A stretch of 64,000 bases of DNA from Salarias fasciatus (lineage: Eukaryota > Chordata > Actinopteri > Blenniiformes > Blenniidae), in assembly GCF_902148845.1 (NCBI RefSeq), contig NC_043745.1:32997341-33061340 (forward strand), given 5' to 3'. Positions 22,501 to 34,689 of this stretch are shown here, piece after piece. The position numbers were made by a program, and so were the translations under genes. The notes beneath the pieces are model-generated. The model did no database searches and was not told the origin of the DNA. It was given only the letters and a program-made list of their open reading frames with translations. How positions within the stretch are numbered: position 1 is the first letter of the stretch; each line of letters opens with the position of its first letter.

Positions 22501-23215
22501 AAGGTTTCTCTCTTATCTATGTACTATATTGGTATGTTTATTTATATATTTTTTTTTTTATTTTATTCTTATTTATTTATTTATTTATTTATTTAATTTT
22601 ATTTATTTATTTTTGGCCTGTGGGTTGGGTGGGTGGATGGGGATGGGTGTTGACAGACATCATTTTTTATTTTATCCTGCCTTTCATGAACCGATATGCT
22701 GTCTGTTTTGTTCATTGAAAATGTTCCATAAATAAAATTGAAAAAAAAAAAAAAAAAAAACAAGAAGGGAAGGAGAATACCATAGTTGAGATTTTGCTTA
22801 GTTTACTTTGACAGAGCAGTTTATTTTTGGCAAGATCTAAGTAAGTTTTGTGCTTTTGGTGAGTTACCATAATATACAATCTGTCTATAGTTTGATTGAC
22901 AGGATTTATTAAGTTAGTTGAGAGGTCTGAAGTGCCACAGTTGTTTCCTTCTCCAAGGGCTACTAATCCTACTGTCTCTCCTGACTCACTACACCCTCCT
23001 GTGGTTGAAAGTGGTATTGCAGCACATGGGTTGATGATTAGGCTCAGATTTAAATTAAATCCAGTGATCATGTTTATCAGATTTCATCATGAATGCTGTT
23101 TAAATAACATAAAAAAAAACTATCGTTTGAAAAATGTAGGTTTTATTATGACGTCACCAAGACAGTCTCAGCCTTGACATTTTTTTTAGTTTCCCTCCCT
23201 ATATTAGTCAAATTA

Positions 23216-23246
<31 letters not shown>

Positions 23247-23486
23247 GGGGGGGGGAACGGTGACATTTTTCTGTATGTGAATATATTGTTTTATGGTTGC
23301 ACATCTCCCCCTCAATAAAATCCAAAGTCATCAGCATAGATGTTTGTTTTTTTCTGCCCTGCAGGTCAGATCACGCTGTCGGAGTTCATGGAAGGTGCTC
23401 AAAAGGACGAATGGGTCATGAACATGCTGAAGCTTGATGTCAACGCTTCCGGCTGGGTCGTCGAGAACTGCGGGAGGTTCCCGTGA
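19516..23486 (+). CDS. Guanylate cyclase activating protein (GCAP), first copy
   Basis: Four coding exons, 19516-19710, 20388-20537, 21458-21554 and 23365-23486, give 187 residues. The start MGQEGS carries the N-myristoylation glycine. Three working EF-hands are visible: [12 protein letters not shown] (EF2), [12 protein letters not shown] (EF3) and DQNNDGQITLSE (EF4). The first is degenerate (CPSG), as in all GCAPs. The protein is closest to GCAP2 (GUCA1B): MGQ start, [12 protein letters not shown] and the tail D-WVM-ML. It lacks the GCAP2 insert after EF3, so it may be one of the fish-specific guca1 genes. It binds calcium or magnesium and switches photoreceptor guanylate cyclase in the outer segment. 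Intron 3 carries a truncated L1. A poly-A signal lies at 23818. Confidence 0.9.
21796..21825. repeat. Short interstitial telomere-like repeat
   Basis: Four TTAGGG-type units, one with a change (TTAGGA), in intron 3 of the first GCAP gene, 170 bases before the L1 insertion. Confidence 0.8.
21994..22760 (+). mobile_element. 5'-truncated L1-type LINE with poly-A tail and target duplication
   Basis: The plus frame from 21994 encodes the C-terminal end of an L1-clade ORF2: a CCHC knuckle ([19 protein letters not shown]), then [12 protein letters not shown] and the stop at 22442. A T/TTTA-rich 3' UTR and an A run at 22739-22760 follow. The flanks share AAAAAACAAGAAGGGAA (about 21977-21993, and ending at 22771), the duplication made by target-primed insertion. 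The copy is truncated at its 5' end, and its remaining frame is open, so it is fairly young. Confidence 0.9.
22567..22611. repeat. TTTA microsatellite
   Basis: Imperfect TTTA units in the 3' UTR of the L1 copy. Confidence 0.85.
23220..23247. repeat. Poly-T then poly-G run
   Basis: About 27 thymines followed by nine guanines, in intron 3 of the first GCAP gene. Confidence 0.85.
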
Positions 23487-23817
23487 CCCCCTGATTGTTA
23501 GGGGGTTTGTTTGTTTTCATTTTAAGGCTGATGAAGAAGTGAAGAGTCTTCATATTTTTGGCTTTAAAGAGGTTTGCCTGCCTCTCTTGATGCGGATCCT
23601 CCTGTGACTTGGAGCCGGAGTGCAGTGCATCTCGTTCATGGCTGCCCTGATTTTGACAGCAGGCCCAGAGGTTGGGGTGTCTGTGGTCTGAGTTCAGCAG
23701 CTTGTACAGTTAGTCACTACATATTCAGCACGTCATTTTTGTAAATTTTGTAAACACTAAAATATTCCTGTGGCAAATAGTTATTCTATTCAGTCATCAA
23801 ATATATATACTCTGTCA

Positions 23818-23823
23818 ATAAAA
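23818..23823 (+). terminator. Poly-A signal of the first GCAP gene
   Basis: AATAAA 332 bases past the stop codon, the first good signal. Confidence 0.55.
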
Positions 23824-23829
23824 TACAAT

Positions 23830-24900
23830 CAAGTATGAATTTATATCATCAGTTCAGTCTTTAAGTGTATATCCTTTTGAAGGGTCAAAGACTACTGTTT
23901 GGTAAGATGTTGAGTTTATATAAAGAAAAAAACTTGTCAAAACTATTAACTCGTTAAATTATTTGTGGTTTTGAATTAAAAATCAGACTTTACTATTGCT
24001 GCGGTTAATAGCGTTTTGACCACAGATAAAGTGTTTCATGTATTTACTCACAAAATTTTTGATTGAATATTTATGGTGGACTAGAATTTACCCAATTTTA
24101 TTTACATTACTCATATCCACAGAATGACATATTTTCTCTATTTTTGCAATTTAAGTCATGATTATTCATTTATCATTTAACTAAAATGACCTGCTTTACT
24201 GTTTTATCAACTTAATATCAAATTTAAAAAAAATACTTTATTTGTGCAAATTTAAGCAGTTTGTATAAATCTGTCAAATAATAAAAATGTAAGAAATATA
24301 CAGTGGTAATTTCATAATGAAATATTTAATCCATTGTTTCTGCAGTAATAAAACATATTTTGCGTTTTTGTTTTTCTCATTTGTACATTTTTTTTGTATG
24401 ATGGATTTAAGGTGAAAACAGAATGTTGTGAAGATTGTGCTTTTATTCTGTAAATAAAAGATTTTTACAAAAAAAAACAAAAAAAAAAACAATTTATCCT
24501 TTCTTTCCATCTGTGTCCCACAAATTAGATGTGCTGCATTTCGGTTTTCATTTAAGCTCAAATTATTGGACACCGAGGTCACATCCATCCGTCAACAAAG
24601 ATTTACTGAGTGGGGAGAAAAAAATCAGTTGATGAGTGGATCAAGCATATGGACAGAGAACAATTTGGTACACCCCCACTGACATGTGGCTGTAGGGGGA
24701 TTAAAATCTTGTATCTACTGGACATCCTCTAATTTGAACACTCCAGTGGTGAAATCATTGCTCCAACTGCTTCTCTCACAAATAGCACCATGCATAGAGA
24801 AACAATCTGATGTCCTCAGACTGGTCGGACTGTGCAAACCAGGAGTCTGCAACCTTTATGGACAAAAGAGCCTCTTCTGCTTTTTTCCATGAAAAAACAA
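23830..24900. other. Gene-free A/T-rich intergenic stretch
   Basis: Chance frames and homopolymer runs only, with nothing recognised. Confidence 0.5.
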
Positions 24901-24904
24901 AAAA

Positions 24905-24941
24905 TAAAAAATAAAAAAATAAAAATAATAATAATAATAAT

Positions 24942-24977
<36 letters not shown>

Positions 24978-26576
24978 TTATTCAATTTAAAAGCAGCTTT
25001 AACAACATAAACAAAAGGCAACAACATTGAATGGTGAGTGCAACTATGAGCCATTGTTGAAGTAGGACTGTCTGAAGAGGTGAGTTTTGAGTCTGGCTTT
25101 AAACAGTGGCAGGAAGTCAATGGTGCAGAGGTCGGGAGGGAGAGCGTTCCAGAGCTGGGGAGCAGAGCGACTGAATACTCTGTGCCCCATGGAGACGAGG
25201 CGAGCAGGGGGAACATAAAGCTGGAGGCTGGAGGAAGAGGGGAGTGAACGGACAGGAGTGGCGATGTGGAGGAGGTCAGATATGTAAGGTGGGGCCAGGT
25301 TATGGAGTGCTTTGAATGTAATGAGAAGTGTCTTATAGTTAATTCTCTGTTTTATTGGAAGCCAGTGGAGTTGCTGTAAGATGGGGGTGATGTGGTGAAT
25401 GGCGGGAGTCCGGGTAATGAGGCGAGCTGCAGAGTTTTGGAGGAGCTGCAGTTTCTGGAGGGATTTGTTGGGGAGACCAAGGAGAAGTGCGTTGCAGTAA
25501 TCAATCCGAGAGGTGGCAAGACTGTGGACGAGGATGGCAGTGGTTTCAGAAGTGAGGAAGGGTCGGAGATGAGAGATGTTGCGCAGGTGAAAGTATGCAG
25601 ACCGAGTAATGTTATTGATGTGGGAGTGGTAAGAGAGTGTACTATCAAGGATGACACCCAGGCTCTTGACCTGAGGGGAGGGAGGGACAGTCGAGTTGTG
25701 GATGGAAATGGAAAAACTGTTGGATTTGGAGAGAGTGGAGGAGGTGCCTACAAGGAGGACTTCGGTTTTAGAACTATTTAGTTTCAGGAAATTGAGAGTG
25801 AACCAGGAGTGAATTTCTTGTGGCCAGAGGGAAAGGGAGGCTGGAGGAAGTGATGAAGATGGCTTGGTAGAGAGGTAGAGCTGGGTGTCATCCGCATAGC
25901 AGTGGAAATTTATATTGTGTCTACGGAAGATGTGACCAAGCGGGAGAATGTAAACGATGAAGAGAAGGGGACCCAGGACAGAACCCTGGGGCACGCCGGC
26001 AGAGACAGAGAAGGTGTTGGACTTATGAGATTTGAGCTGAATGAATTGTGTGCAGTCAGAAAGATAGGAGGTGAACCAAGCGAGGGGTATTTGGGAGATG
26101 CCAATGGATGAAAGTCTGAGAAGCAGAGTGCTACGAGAAATGGTGTCGAATGCTGCTGAGAGATCAAGAAGGATGAGAATTGAAAGTAAACCAGAGTCTG
26201 AGGTTAAAAGGAGGTCGTTGGTGATTTTGAGGAGTGCTGTTTCAGTACTGTGTAGGGGACGGAAGCCGGATTGAAACTGCTCGTAGATGTCATTGGTGAT
26301 GAGATGATTGTGGAGTTGAGAGGCTACAGATTTTTCAAGGATTTTGGAGAGGAAGGGTAAGTTGGAAATAGGACGAAAGTTATTGAAATTCAATGGGTCC
26401 AAGCCAGGTTTTTTCAGGATAGGGGTCACAGTAGCAGTTTTGAATGAGTGAGGGACAGTGCCAGAAATAACAGAGGAATGAATGATGTTGGTGATGAGGG
26501 GAGCAAGTGAAGATAAGCAGGTTTTTACAAGAACTGTAGGGAGGGGGTCAAGCTGGCAGGTGGAGGGTTTGCCTTG
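24905..26576 (-). mobile_element. L2-type (CR1-group) LINE, 5'-truncated
   Basis: The minus strand has a 461-residue open frame (26429-25044), extended upstream in frame to about 26574 ([16 protein letters not shown]). Reverse transcriptase blocks are clear: [55 protein letters not shown], and the catalytic [11 protein letters not shown]. The C-terminal end has [11 protein letters not shown] and PPYISDLL. The endonuclease half is missing. The 3' end runs into a trinucleotide (TTA)n tail at 24977-24926, typical for this group. The frame looks uninterrupted, so the copy is not old. Confidence 0.93.
24926..24977. repeat. AAT trinucleotide repeat (LINE tail)
   Basis: About 17 AAT units forming the 3' tail of the minus-strand LINE. 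Confidence 0.9.
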
Positions 26577-26579
26577 AGC

Positions 26580-27560
26580 TATTAAACACGATAATTATCC
26601 CAAATGAAGAAAAACAAAATCTTTACAAAATTAAAATTAAATTCAAATCATTAGTGACGTTTCAAAGCTACAATTTAGATTAATTTCATAATATTTTATG
26701 CTTTCGTAGCCAGTTTTTTCAGCAATTTCACAGCAATTTTGAGCCATTTTAGCTATTAAGCTACTTCATAGCCACTGTGCAATTCGAAATGGTGAGAACA
26801 GTTTTAGCTACATTAGTAGTTTGAAACTTTTTGACTTTTTATGACTGTTTAAGTGATTTTACCATTTTACCTGTTTTCCTATACTTGTCTTTTTACTGTA
26901 GTTTTAGCTCTTTTATCCATTTTAGCAACTCGGACTATTTCAACTGTTTTTAGTCAGGAGATTAGACTACTTTTGAAAAACAGTGTGATATACATCCAAA
27001 ATAAAAATGAAAAGAAAATGTTTATCTCTATATATCTTCTGCAGAGGGGCTGAAGAGCTGTGGCTCCAGAGCTGCAGTCTGCAGGCCAATGATCTGTTCC
27101 CACATGAGCCTCAGTGGATCAACACAACCACAAAGACCACGCTGACGCTTTGACGTAATCCCACTCTTAATCTTCCTGAGGACCCAGTGCTGGCCTCTGG
27201 TCTACAGGGGAAAATCTTATATCTGATCTAAAACCTTTAAACAAGTATATTTGTGTCTCATCAGCAAAGCTGCTGTCCCTCTGCAGTGATATTTAGTCAG
27301 CTGGGCGAGAGGAGAATTTGTCAAAATAAGTGAGACACAAACAATCCAGAAAACAGGAAATATTCTTGAGGATTTGGAGACGACTGACAATTGGATCAAT
27401 GGGATTTAAGCATCTTGTTAACTTGAAATAGCCCAGCATACAGGACGCTGAGCTGCGACTGAGTGTAGGCTAATGATTCGTGGCTCATTGGCAGTGATGA
27501 ACGTGCTTTACGTGCATCCTCAGTGCAATTTTTCCCATAACTCGAGCTCTTCTCCTTTGT
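26580..27560. other. Gene-free stretch upstream of the second GCAP gene
   Basis: A/T-rich, no exon or repeat recognised. The promoter of the second GCAP gene should lie near its right end, but I see no strong TATA box. Confidence 0.45.
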
Positions 27561-27570
27561 GTTGAAAGCT

Positions 27571-29645
27571 ATGGGTCAAGTGCAGGGCTCCTCGGATAAG
27601 GAAGTGACTCTTCAAAACATCCAGGATCTGTACCGTAAGTTTGCCAGTGAGTGTCCCAGTGGAAATCTGCACTTGCATGAGTTCAAGAGGATATTTGGAG
27701 TAACGAGCTCTTCATCGGAGGAAGAATCGGCCTATATGGACAACGTGTTTCGATCCTTTGATGCAAACAAGGTAATGTGAAGCTTCGCGATGACTCACAC
27801 TAATTAAACTCAAAATACAGGTTAAGACTGCAAAGAGAGAGACTGATGGAGGATTTCCTGCTACTACCGCCGAGCTGGGCGGATTACGACCGGGTGTACT
27901 CTGGACAGTCAGTCCATCACAAACCAAATTCTGAGATACAGACAATTACACATATTCACGTCTATGTGCAAGACTTTAACAGTCACACTGGACATTGGAG
28001 TCAAAGTGGAGTAAAACAGCCACGGACCACAGGGAGAACATGCAAACTGCATGCAGAAAAGACTCTGCTGCTTGACAGCAGTGAGTTCTGTAACTAAACA
28101 GAGCATTTTTACTGTGTCATGTAACCAGTCTTTCTGCTGAAGTATGTTTATTGGGAGGGGATTAAGTCCATTTTATGGATGCATTTTATAGATTTCCATC
28201 GTCTTCAGCCTTAACTCAAAGAAAAATGCTTAAATTAAAATATTATATCTGTTTTAATTTGATGTCAAATTCTAAAATGTTCCCTTTTTCTACTGTTTGC
28301 CTTTGTTTATTATTATTATGCATATTATTACGCTAAAAATATCCCAGAAATGACTTCAAATAGCTTCAATGTTTTGAACTTCTCTCACACTGATTTTTCA
28401 GATATAATAAATTATTCAAATATCATAGCACTTAAAATACTGTTTTGGTGGCTTTCTCTCATTTGTTCTCATGTATAACATCTGGGCTGTTTATGAAATA
28501 TACTTTAAGCAGGTTAAGTTTCCTTTCAGGACGAGCTTTCCCAAGGAAGGAAGGAAACAAATTAACTGCTATAAAATGTCTATTGCCTGTGACTCAAACT
28601 ATCCTAACAATTATTGAAATATCTGAAACTTGAGTCAGCAGTAGTACGGTTTAAGCTCTGCTGTAAAGCAACTGCTCAATAAATGTCAAAATTGTTGCGA
28701 GCATCTACAGCAGCAGTTCAGAACTCTTCACTCTTTCCTTACAGGATGGTAAAATCGACTTCATGGAGTACGTGGCGGCCGTGCACCTCGTCCTTCGTGG
28801 GAAACTTGAGGACAAACTGAGATGGTCTTTTAAAGTATTCGACAGAGACGGAAACGGCTGTTTGGACAGACAGGAAGTGAAGCACATTCTCAAAGTAGGC
28901 GTTGCTGCTTATTTCGCTGTGTTTTGTTTGGCTGATAAGCTTTCCTATTCCTATTGGTTCATCCCATCATTTCTATTAATGCTTTAATACAAAGTATGTT
29001 GTTATTACTTCAATTATTTTTTATTTACCGTTTATTTATCCAGACAAATCAGTAAGAACCAATTATTATTTACATCAGTAAGCCTACAAGTGACATACAC
29101 ATACTATATTTCTGGAATGATGCTGACCAGGATGGAGAAAACACCACAAATATCATATTGTATCATATTGACATATCTGACTTGTGATGATTATTTTGCT
29201 TTCAGATAAAATTAAATAATTAAATAATATCAAAATAATATTTTTTGGCTTTTCTTTCGTTTTATGTTTGTTTTTCTTTTCATTTCAGATTATCTACAAA
29301 ATAAAGAGGCACACTGATCCTGGACTCACAGTGAATGTTGAGGATACCTGCAACAGAATATTTGAGCTGGTGGACAAGAATAAAGACAGTGAGTCTTCAA
29401 CAACAGCAGATGAAAAGACTCCATGTTTCTATCTGATGACCACACATCATTTTGGCCTCATCATTCAAAGTAAGTTTACATTTTATTGATTAAGCTGTTT
29501 TTTGACTCGTCCAGGTCAGATTACGTTGGAGGAGTTCATGGAAGGGGCTGAGAAGGACCCGTGGGTGATGGAGCAGCTCAAACTGGACATCGGGCCGTGC
29601 GAGTGGTTCATCGAACAGCAAGAAGGCCACAAGCCTCGTAAATGA
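27571..29645 (+). CDS. Guanylate cyclase activating protein (GCAP), second copy
   Basis: Four coding exons, 27571-27771, 28745-28894, 29289-29388 and 29515-29645, with the same intron positions as the first copy, give 193 residues. The start is [10 protein letters not shown] (myristoylation glycine). EF-hands: [12 protein letters not shown] (EF2), [12 protein letters not shown] (EF3) and DKNKDSQITLEE (EF4, where the usual loop glycine is serine). The degenerate EF1 region is [17 protein letters not shown]. It differs from the first copy mainly at both ends, with a longer lysine-rich C-terminus ([10 protein letters not shown]). It regulates photoreceptor guanylate cyclase by calcium. The two genes are tandem duplicates in the same direction, 4.1 kb apart. 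Family sure; fish paralogue number not assigned. Confidence 0.9.
27877..28076. repeat. Dispersed repeat relic (copy 2 of 3)
   Basis: Contains GGGTGTACTCTGGACAG, CAGTCCATCACA and CAGGGAGAACATGCAAACTG, words of a very common fish repeat, in intron 1 of the second GCAP gene. Confidence 0.6.
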
Positions 29646-31290
29646 CGGGACAGCAAAACCACGAGAGAGAAGCTGCCTTCAATGACGGACTCGTGTCTCG
29701 TTCATATGAAAGTGTTGGGGTTTTTTTTTTAACTATCAGAATTATTTTTTTATACACAAGTGAAGACTGGAGCCTTTTTAAGAGGTTAACATGCTACAGA
29801 GAAGAAAGTTTGATGGACACTTTTTCTTGGAGATCTGAGATCCGGAGCAATTCACAACACAGCTGTTAACTGAAGATTGAGGGACTGTTCTCAAATGAAA
29901 GCCAAGAGCTTATATTTGATCAGGGTTGTGTTTGACGTGTCACTCCATTAACTTGATTTCATTGTGAAAAAAACCTGAACGCAAAATTAACAACTTTATT
30001 AGTGACTGATATCAAGACTTTTGTGTGATCTAGATTAATGTAGTTCATGTTTCAGATAGAAAATCTCAGTAAAGAGGATTTTTTTAAACTGTCACAAGAT
30101 AAGAATCAAAGACAAGCATAAAGAATAAAATCGATTGATCATTGCCATTTATTGAAATGTATGAAGGTCAAACACATTTAAGACAAACAAGACTGAATCT
30201 TCCACAGCAAAGGCAAGGTGGACAAAAAATAAGTTGAAAACCCAAGAAATCTCAATTAGAACCACCTGGACAAAGTAAAACAATAAAATTACTATTTTCA
30301 AGATAAGCTGAGCAGTCAGTTCTGCTCGGTGATTCGCTGTGACGCTCCAGTCGGCTCATACGGACCTCATGAGATTTTACTGAGTGTGTTTAGTCTCACT
30401 GACTGCGTTTATCCTTTAAGACTCTTTACACCCTAATTCGACTTCTTCTGGCGTCACAGAGACAACAGCAATACACACACAGAGATCCATTCGGTTTCTA
30501 TCAATCAATGCACTATAGGAGATATGGTGAGTTTTAAATTATACGCTAATGCACACACGTTTGTGTTTTTGCAGAATGTGGGAATCAGCATGTTAAGCGA
30601 AGCCCCTTTAAGTTCATGCAACATTATCTTGTAGCGACTCCTGTGGGTGAACCGGTCAACTGAACAGAGTCACTTAAAAAGTAACTAATTACTTCAGTAT
30701 TCCTTCATCTCTGGTTTATTTATTAAAAGCTGTTTCACTGGAGTGTAGCTGAGCTGTCAGCGCTTTGAGGCTGAGTCGCTCATGAAGGAAAGAATGAAAG
30801 AGCAACTAGAGCATTTATTGAAGCGTATGACCGTGTCCAGCTCCTGCTTTGGGAAGAACAGCTGAGTTTTTAAGTTAAAGCAGCCAGTTATTGGTCAACT
30901 ATACAATGTGCTTGTGTCAGTCAATAATTTATTTTTAAGTGTTGGCCAGCCAATAAGAGATTAGATCTTTTCGGCACACTAAACTGGGTTTCTGTGTCTG
31001 AGCTCAAGTCTTAAACATATGAAGAAAACGTATCACATAAAATATTTGTCCATTTCCAAAGACATAACGCAAAACTTCCATATAAATTTATTTTTGCATG
31101 TAGCTTTATGTTGTATTGTATTTCATGTCATAAGACATGTTCTCGTGTTATTTTTTTACATCTGCAATGTGAAAAAAAATCTTTGTTTTTTTTAAATAAA
31201 AATAAAGTGTCTTGTTAAAACGAGGTTTTGGTTATTGATAAATTGCACATCAACAGGTTGGTGGAAGTGGTTCAATCAGGTTGATTACAG
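29646..31290. other. 3' region of the second GCAP gene and intergenic DNA
   Basis: No second gene. A poly-A signal for the GCAP gene lies at 30124, and a further A/T-rich cluster with AATAAA-like words lies near 31190-31205. Confidence 0.45.
30124..30129 (+). terminator. Poly-A signal of the second GCAP gene
   Basis: AATAAA 479 bases past the stop codon. Confidence 0.5.
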
Positions 31291-31291
31291 T

Positions 31292-32274
31292 CCTGAAACT
31301 TTTATTTCAAAAAAGAAAAAGTGACTCAAGAGTTTCACAAACAGATGAGCAGAAAGATAAATTAACCTTTGATGGAGAACTTGGTTCCACATTGATGATA
31401 TGATGCCAGACAACAACAAAAAAAAGCTCTAGATCCTTCACAACTTGAAAAAAGAATGAGCTGTTTTTAGTGAGCAGATGAGAAGCGGCTCTCATCATCT
31501 AGGAGTGAAACTACTCATTCAGACTGAAACCACTTTCCTGAGAGTCACCTGACCAAGACGGCAGCAAACAAACACAGGTACAGTCACTTACGTAAACAAC
31601 AAATACAGGTTCAATCACACACTGCAGAACACGTGAGCTTATATACAACAAGGTCAGTATCTGAGCCAAGAGGAGAAGTTTCTCTGGTGTTAGAATTGTT
31701 GTAGTTTTTTTCCAATATGATTGTTTCAAGCCTTTTTGCGCCACCATCTGCCATACTGTCAGACAGTATGTTAAAGACTTTTCTCCAGCAAGGTGAATAT
31801 CAGTAACTGCTAAGTCTAACAGGGAGCCAGACAGAGAGAGACTGCCGCTCTACAATCTTTTCACCATGTATAATGAAAAAGCTAAATGTCTCTTTTATGG
31901 ATAGCAACATGTAAATTCAGACTGGTCTTCACATCAAAATAAAAACAGCAGTTTAGTGTTTAGTTGAGAAATACATCATTTACATCATTTCAACTAAAGG
32001 TTTTCTCCTTATTGTAAGATTACAGCATTACAACATGGGGAGCTATGAATGAAGAAAAAAATGTGAAATCGAATTGACCATAAAAGTGTCAGCACAGCAA
32101 AACACCGACGTTACGGAGGTTTGACTCTGAGTAAAAGTGTCTCCATGTGTTTTCCATTTTCTTTGAATTTTCCTACCAAATATTTTACAGAAAAGTTTTT
32201 CTTCAAAAAGCATTGAAAGATTTTTCATGCTTATAGTCACACAGTTAGGTTATTCTCTCATATATAAACTCAAA
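31292..32274 (-). other. Probable 3' UTR of the 10-finger C2H2 gene
   Basis: Gene-free DNA between the zinc-finger stop codon and a minus-strand AATAAA (31296-31305 region). No other features. Confidence 0.35.
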
Positions 32275-33930
32275 CTAGTTCAGATCGTTACTTAAAATCT
32301 CACAGCCAAATGCTTTCTCTGCCACGTGGACACTCATGTGCCGCTTCAGATGAGAGTTTTTTATGAACCTTTTTCCACAGTCCTCACAGCCAAACGTTTT
32401 ATCTCTTGTGTGGACTTCCATGTGTCGTTTCAACAGTGAGTTTCTTGTAAATCTTTTACCACAATTATCACAGCTGAATGGTTTTTCTCCCGTGTGGATT
32501 TGTATGTGTCGTTCCAATTCCGACTTATATTTGAATGTTTTTCCACAAACATCGCAGCCGAACGGATTCTCCGCTGTGTGGACGCTCATGTGCGTTTTCA
32601 GATAAGACTTTTGTTTAAATCTTTTTCCACAATCGCCACAACAAAACGGCTTTTCTGTGGTGTGAACATTCATGTGTTTTTCCAGATGTGACTTTTGTTT
32701 GAATTTTTTCCCACACTTCTGGCAGTCGAAGGGTCGCTCCCCTGTGTGGATTTTCATGTGCGAGTCCAGATATGTTTTGACCGGAAATTCCTTCCCACAA
32801 CTGCTGCAGCTAAACTGTTTTTCTCCCGTGTGGACACTCATGTGTCCTTTCAGTAATGACTTCAGCTTAAACTTTTTCCCGCACACGTCGCAGCTGAAAG
32901 GCTTTTCACCTGTGTGGACTCTCATGTGCGAGGTAAGGTTTGAATTATCCGTGAACCCTCGACCACAAAAGCTACAACTGAATGGTTTCTCTCCCGTATG
33001 AATTCTCATGTGTACCTTCAGATGTGAGCTTTGCCTGAACGTTTTTCCACAATCGCCACACACAAATGTTTTATCTACCTTATGCACGTTCATGTGCATC
33101 TTCAGGTCCAACTTTTCCGCAAACCTCTTGCCACAAATACGGCAAACTGAAGGTTTCTCTCCTGTGGGGGCGGCTGTTTTGCTCTGAACATAATGGTTGG
33201 AAAGGTGGTTCTGAAGAGACACAGAAGAGCTGAAATAGTTTCCAACATCTGACTCACATGACCTGCTCTCTTTCCAACCTCTGCTACTATCTTCAGTTAC
33301 AGCAACGGCGTGAGAAAACCCCGGGCCGCCGTCGTCGTCCTCACCGCTGACTTCAGTCTCAGAGCAGTCTGATTCCTCTCCATCGGTGGTAATCTGAAAA
33401 TGACTCCTGGCAGAGTCTGCTCCCTCACACTGCTCTCCATCACTTTCTGTTTTAATCAGTTTGAAGGAACAGCTGGTTAGAGGCTCTTCGGCCTTTATGG
33501 ACGACTCAGTGTCTTCCTCTTCATCTTCACTCTTTACAACAACATTGGGGAACCACGAGCTATCATCCTCCGAGTCACTGGGCTGCTCTGCCTCCTGACT
33601 TTCTTTTGGTTCCTCCTTGATGTGAAGGCGCTCTGGTTCCTCCTGGTCGATACTGGCGCTCCAGTCATGGGGATCTTCTCTTTTAATCTCCACCCGTTTC
33701 TGGATAACTGCGGCTGGTGTCAAGGAGTCAGCTGTGAATGGCGATAATGATTCTGACTGATGAAGCTGCGACAACTCAGATTCTTCTTCATCATCTTCGG
33801 TTTTTACATACACAATGGAGAAAGCTGTGGCATCTTCTGGGTCCTCCTGTTCCTCTTTTATGTGGAGGACATTTGGGTGCCGCTGCTCCACACCGAAGCT
33901 CCATTCCTCATGGGGATTCGCTTCTTTCAT
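32275..33930 (-). CDS. C2H2 zinc-finger protein, 10 fingers
   Basis: Single large coding exon on the minus strand whose 3' splice acceptor (TTTCAG|TGTTGCC) lies at 33961-33960. The first good methionine in the exon is at 33930 ([10 protein letters not shown]), giving about 551 residues. The N-terminal 270 residues are acidic, with fish-type repeats ([37 protein letters not shown]). Ten C2H2 fingers with TGEKP-like linkers follow to the C-terminus. Such proteins are nuclear DNA binders, often repressors of transposons or genes; no target can be read from sequence. Fish relatives usually have a separate coding first exon. I find none, so the true start may be upstream. It is a tandem paralogue of the gene at 39454. 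Confidence 0.88.
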   Translation of the reverse strand: MKEANPHEEWSFGVEQRHPNVLHIKEEQEDPEDATAFSIVYVKTEDDEEESELSQLHQSESLSPFTADSLTPAAVIQKRVEIKREDPHDWSASIDQEEPERLHIKEEPKESQEAEQPSDSEDDSSWFPNVVVKSEDEEEDTESSIKAEEPLTSCSFKLIKTESDGEQCEGADSARSHFQITTDGEESDCSETEVSGEDDDGGPGFSHAVAVTEDSSRGWKESRSCESDVGNYFSSSVSLQNHLSNHYVQSKTAAPTGEKPSVCRICGKRFAEKLDLKMHMNVHKVDKTFVCGDCGKTFRQSSHLKVHMRIHTGEKPFSCSFCGRGFTDNSNLTSHMRVHTGEKPFSCDVCGKKFKLKSLLKGHMSVHTGEKQFSCSSCGKEFPVKTYLDSHMKIHTGERPFDCQKCGKKFKQKSHLEKHMNVHTTEKPFCCGDCGKRFKQKSYLKTHMSVHTAENPFGCDVCGKTFKYKSELERHIQIHTGEKPFSCDNCGKRFTRNSLLKRHMEVHTRDKTFGCEDCGKRFIKNSHLKRHMSVHVAEKAFGCEILSNDLN

Positions 33931-34203
33931 CACCACCTGCTGGACATGAGCAGGCAACACTGAAACACACATGCACACACACTTGTAAATCATTCCTTCA
34001 TGACAAGATGAAGCACAATTTCAGGAAATTCCAACATTTCTTCATTTTTGCAGCTTGCGATAGTAAATAAATAAATCACAGCATGCCAACATAAAAAACA
34101 GGTTGAATGATAAACCACATCAACCAGAAAAACCTGTGCCAGAGATTAAATTATTCTCTTTTACACTAAACTGCATTTTAATGAACAGAAACTCTTCAAT
34201 TGA

Positions 34204-34658
34204 AGTGACACAAAGGAACTTTCAGTTTTCGTTGATTTTGGCGGCGCCAGTGGACAAAAGCGGTAGTGTTTTGCCTGAACGAACGCTACAGTTCCCATGA
34301 GGACTAGCGCGTGACGTCGTAAAATGCTGCTCCCGTGGCGTGCTGTCGGACTGAACTCGCCTACATTTGTTTCCAGTGGCTGTGTGAAGGATGGATAGCG
34401 ACGAGGTAATGAATCTAATGGTGGCTAAACAATGTTCTATCATGATGTGACGCATGCCGTAAAGCAGTCCGCACATTTGGAGTTTTTTTAGTGTGCAGGG
34501 TTCCTACCACCCTCCTCACAGCTGCTTCATCCAAGTGAAAGCAATACTGACGCCCTCAGGCCGTGACAGAGGGGTCATTCAAGTAGTTGTAAGTCGATGT
34601 ATCATCACAAAAGATATTAAAATGTTTTATTAATGTTGAAAAGTTCCTTAGTGTCGCT
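34204..34658 (+). mobile_element. TTAA-flanked MITE, family B, copy 1
   Basis: 455 bases with inverted ends AGTGACAC(T)AAGGAACTT / AAGTTCCTTAGTGTCGCT. The right flank is TTAA, the left TTGA. An inverted copy of the same length lies at 55663-56117. No transposase. It sits just upstream of the 10-finger gene, possibly in its first intron. Confidence 0.85.
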
Positions 34659-34689
34659 TTAAAGTTACTTCAGGGTTGTTGTTTTTTTT

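Noticed and set aside
32363-33001. Plus-strand frames across the zinc-finger exons
   Set aside because: Mirror frames of the tandem finger repeats; the repeating DNA keeps the antisense frame open.
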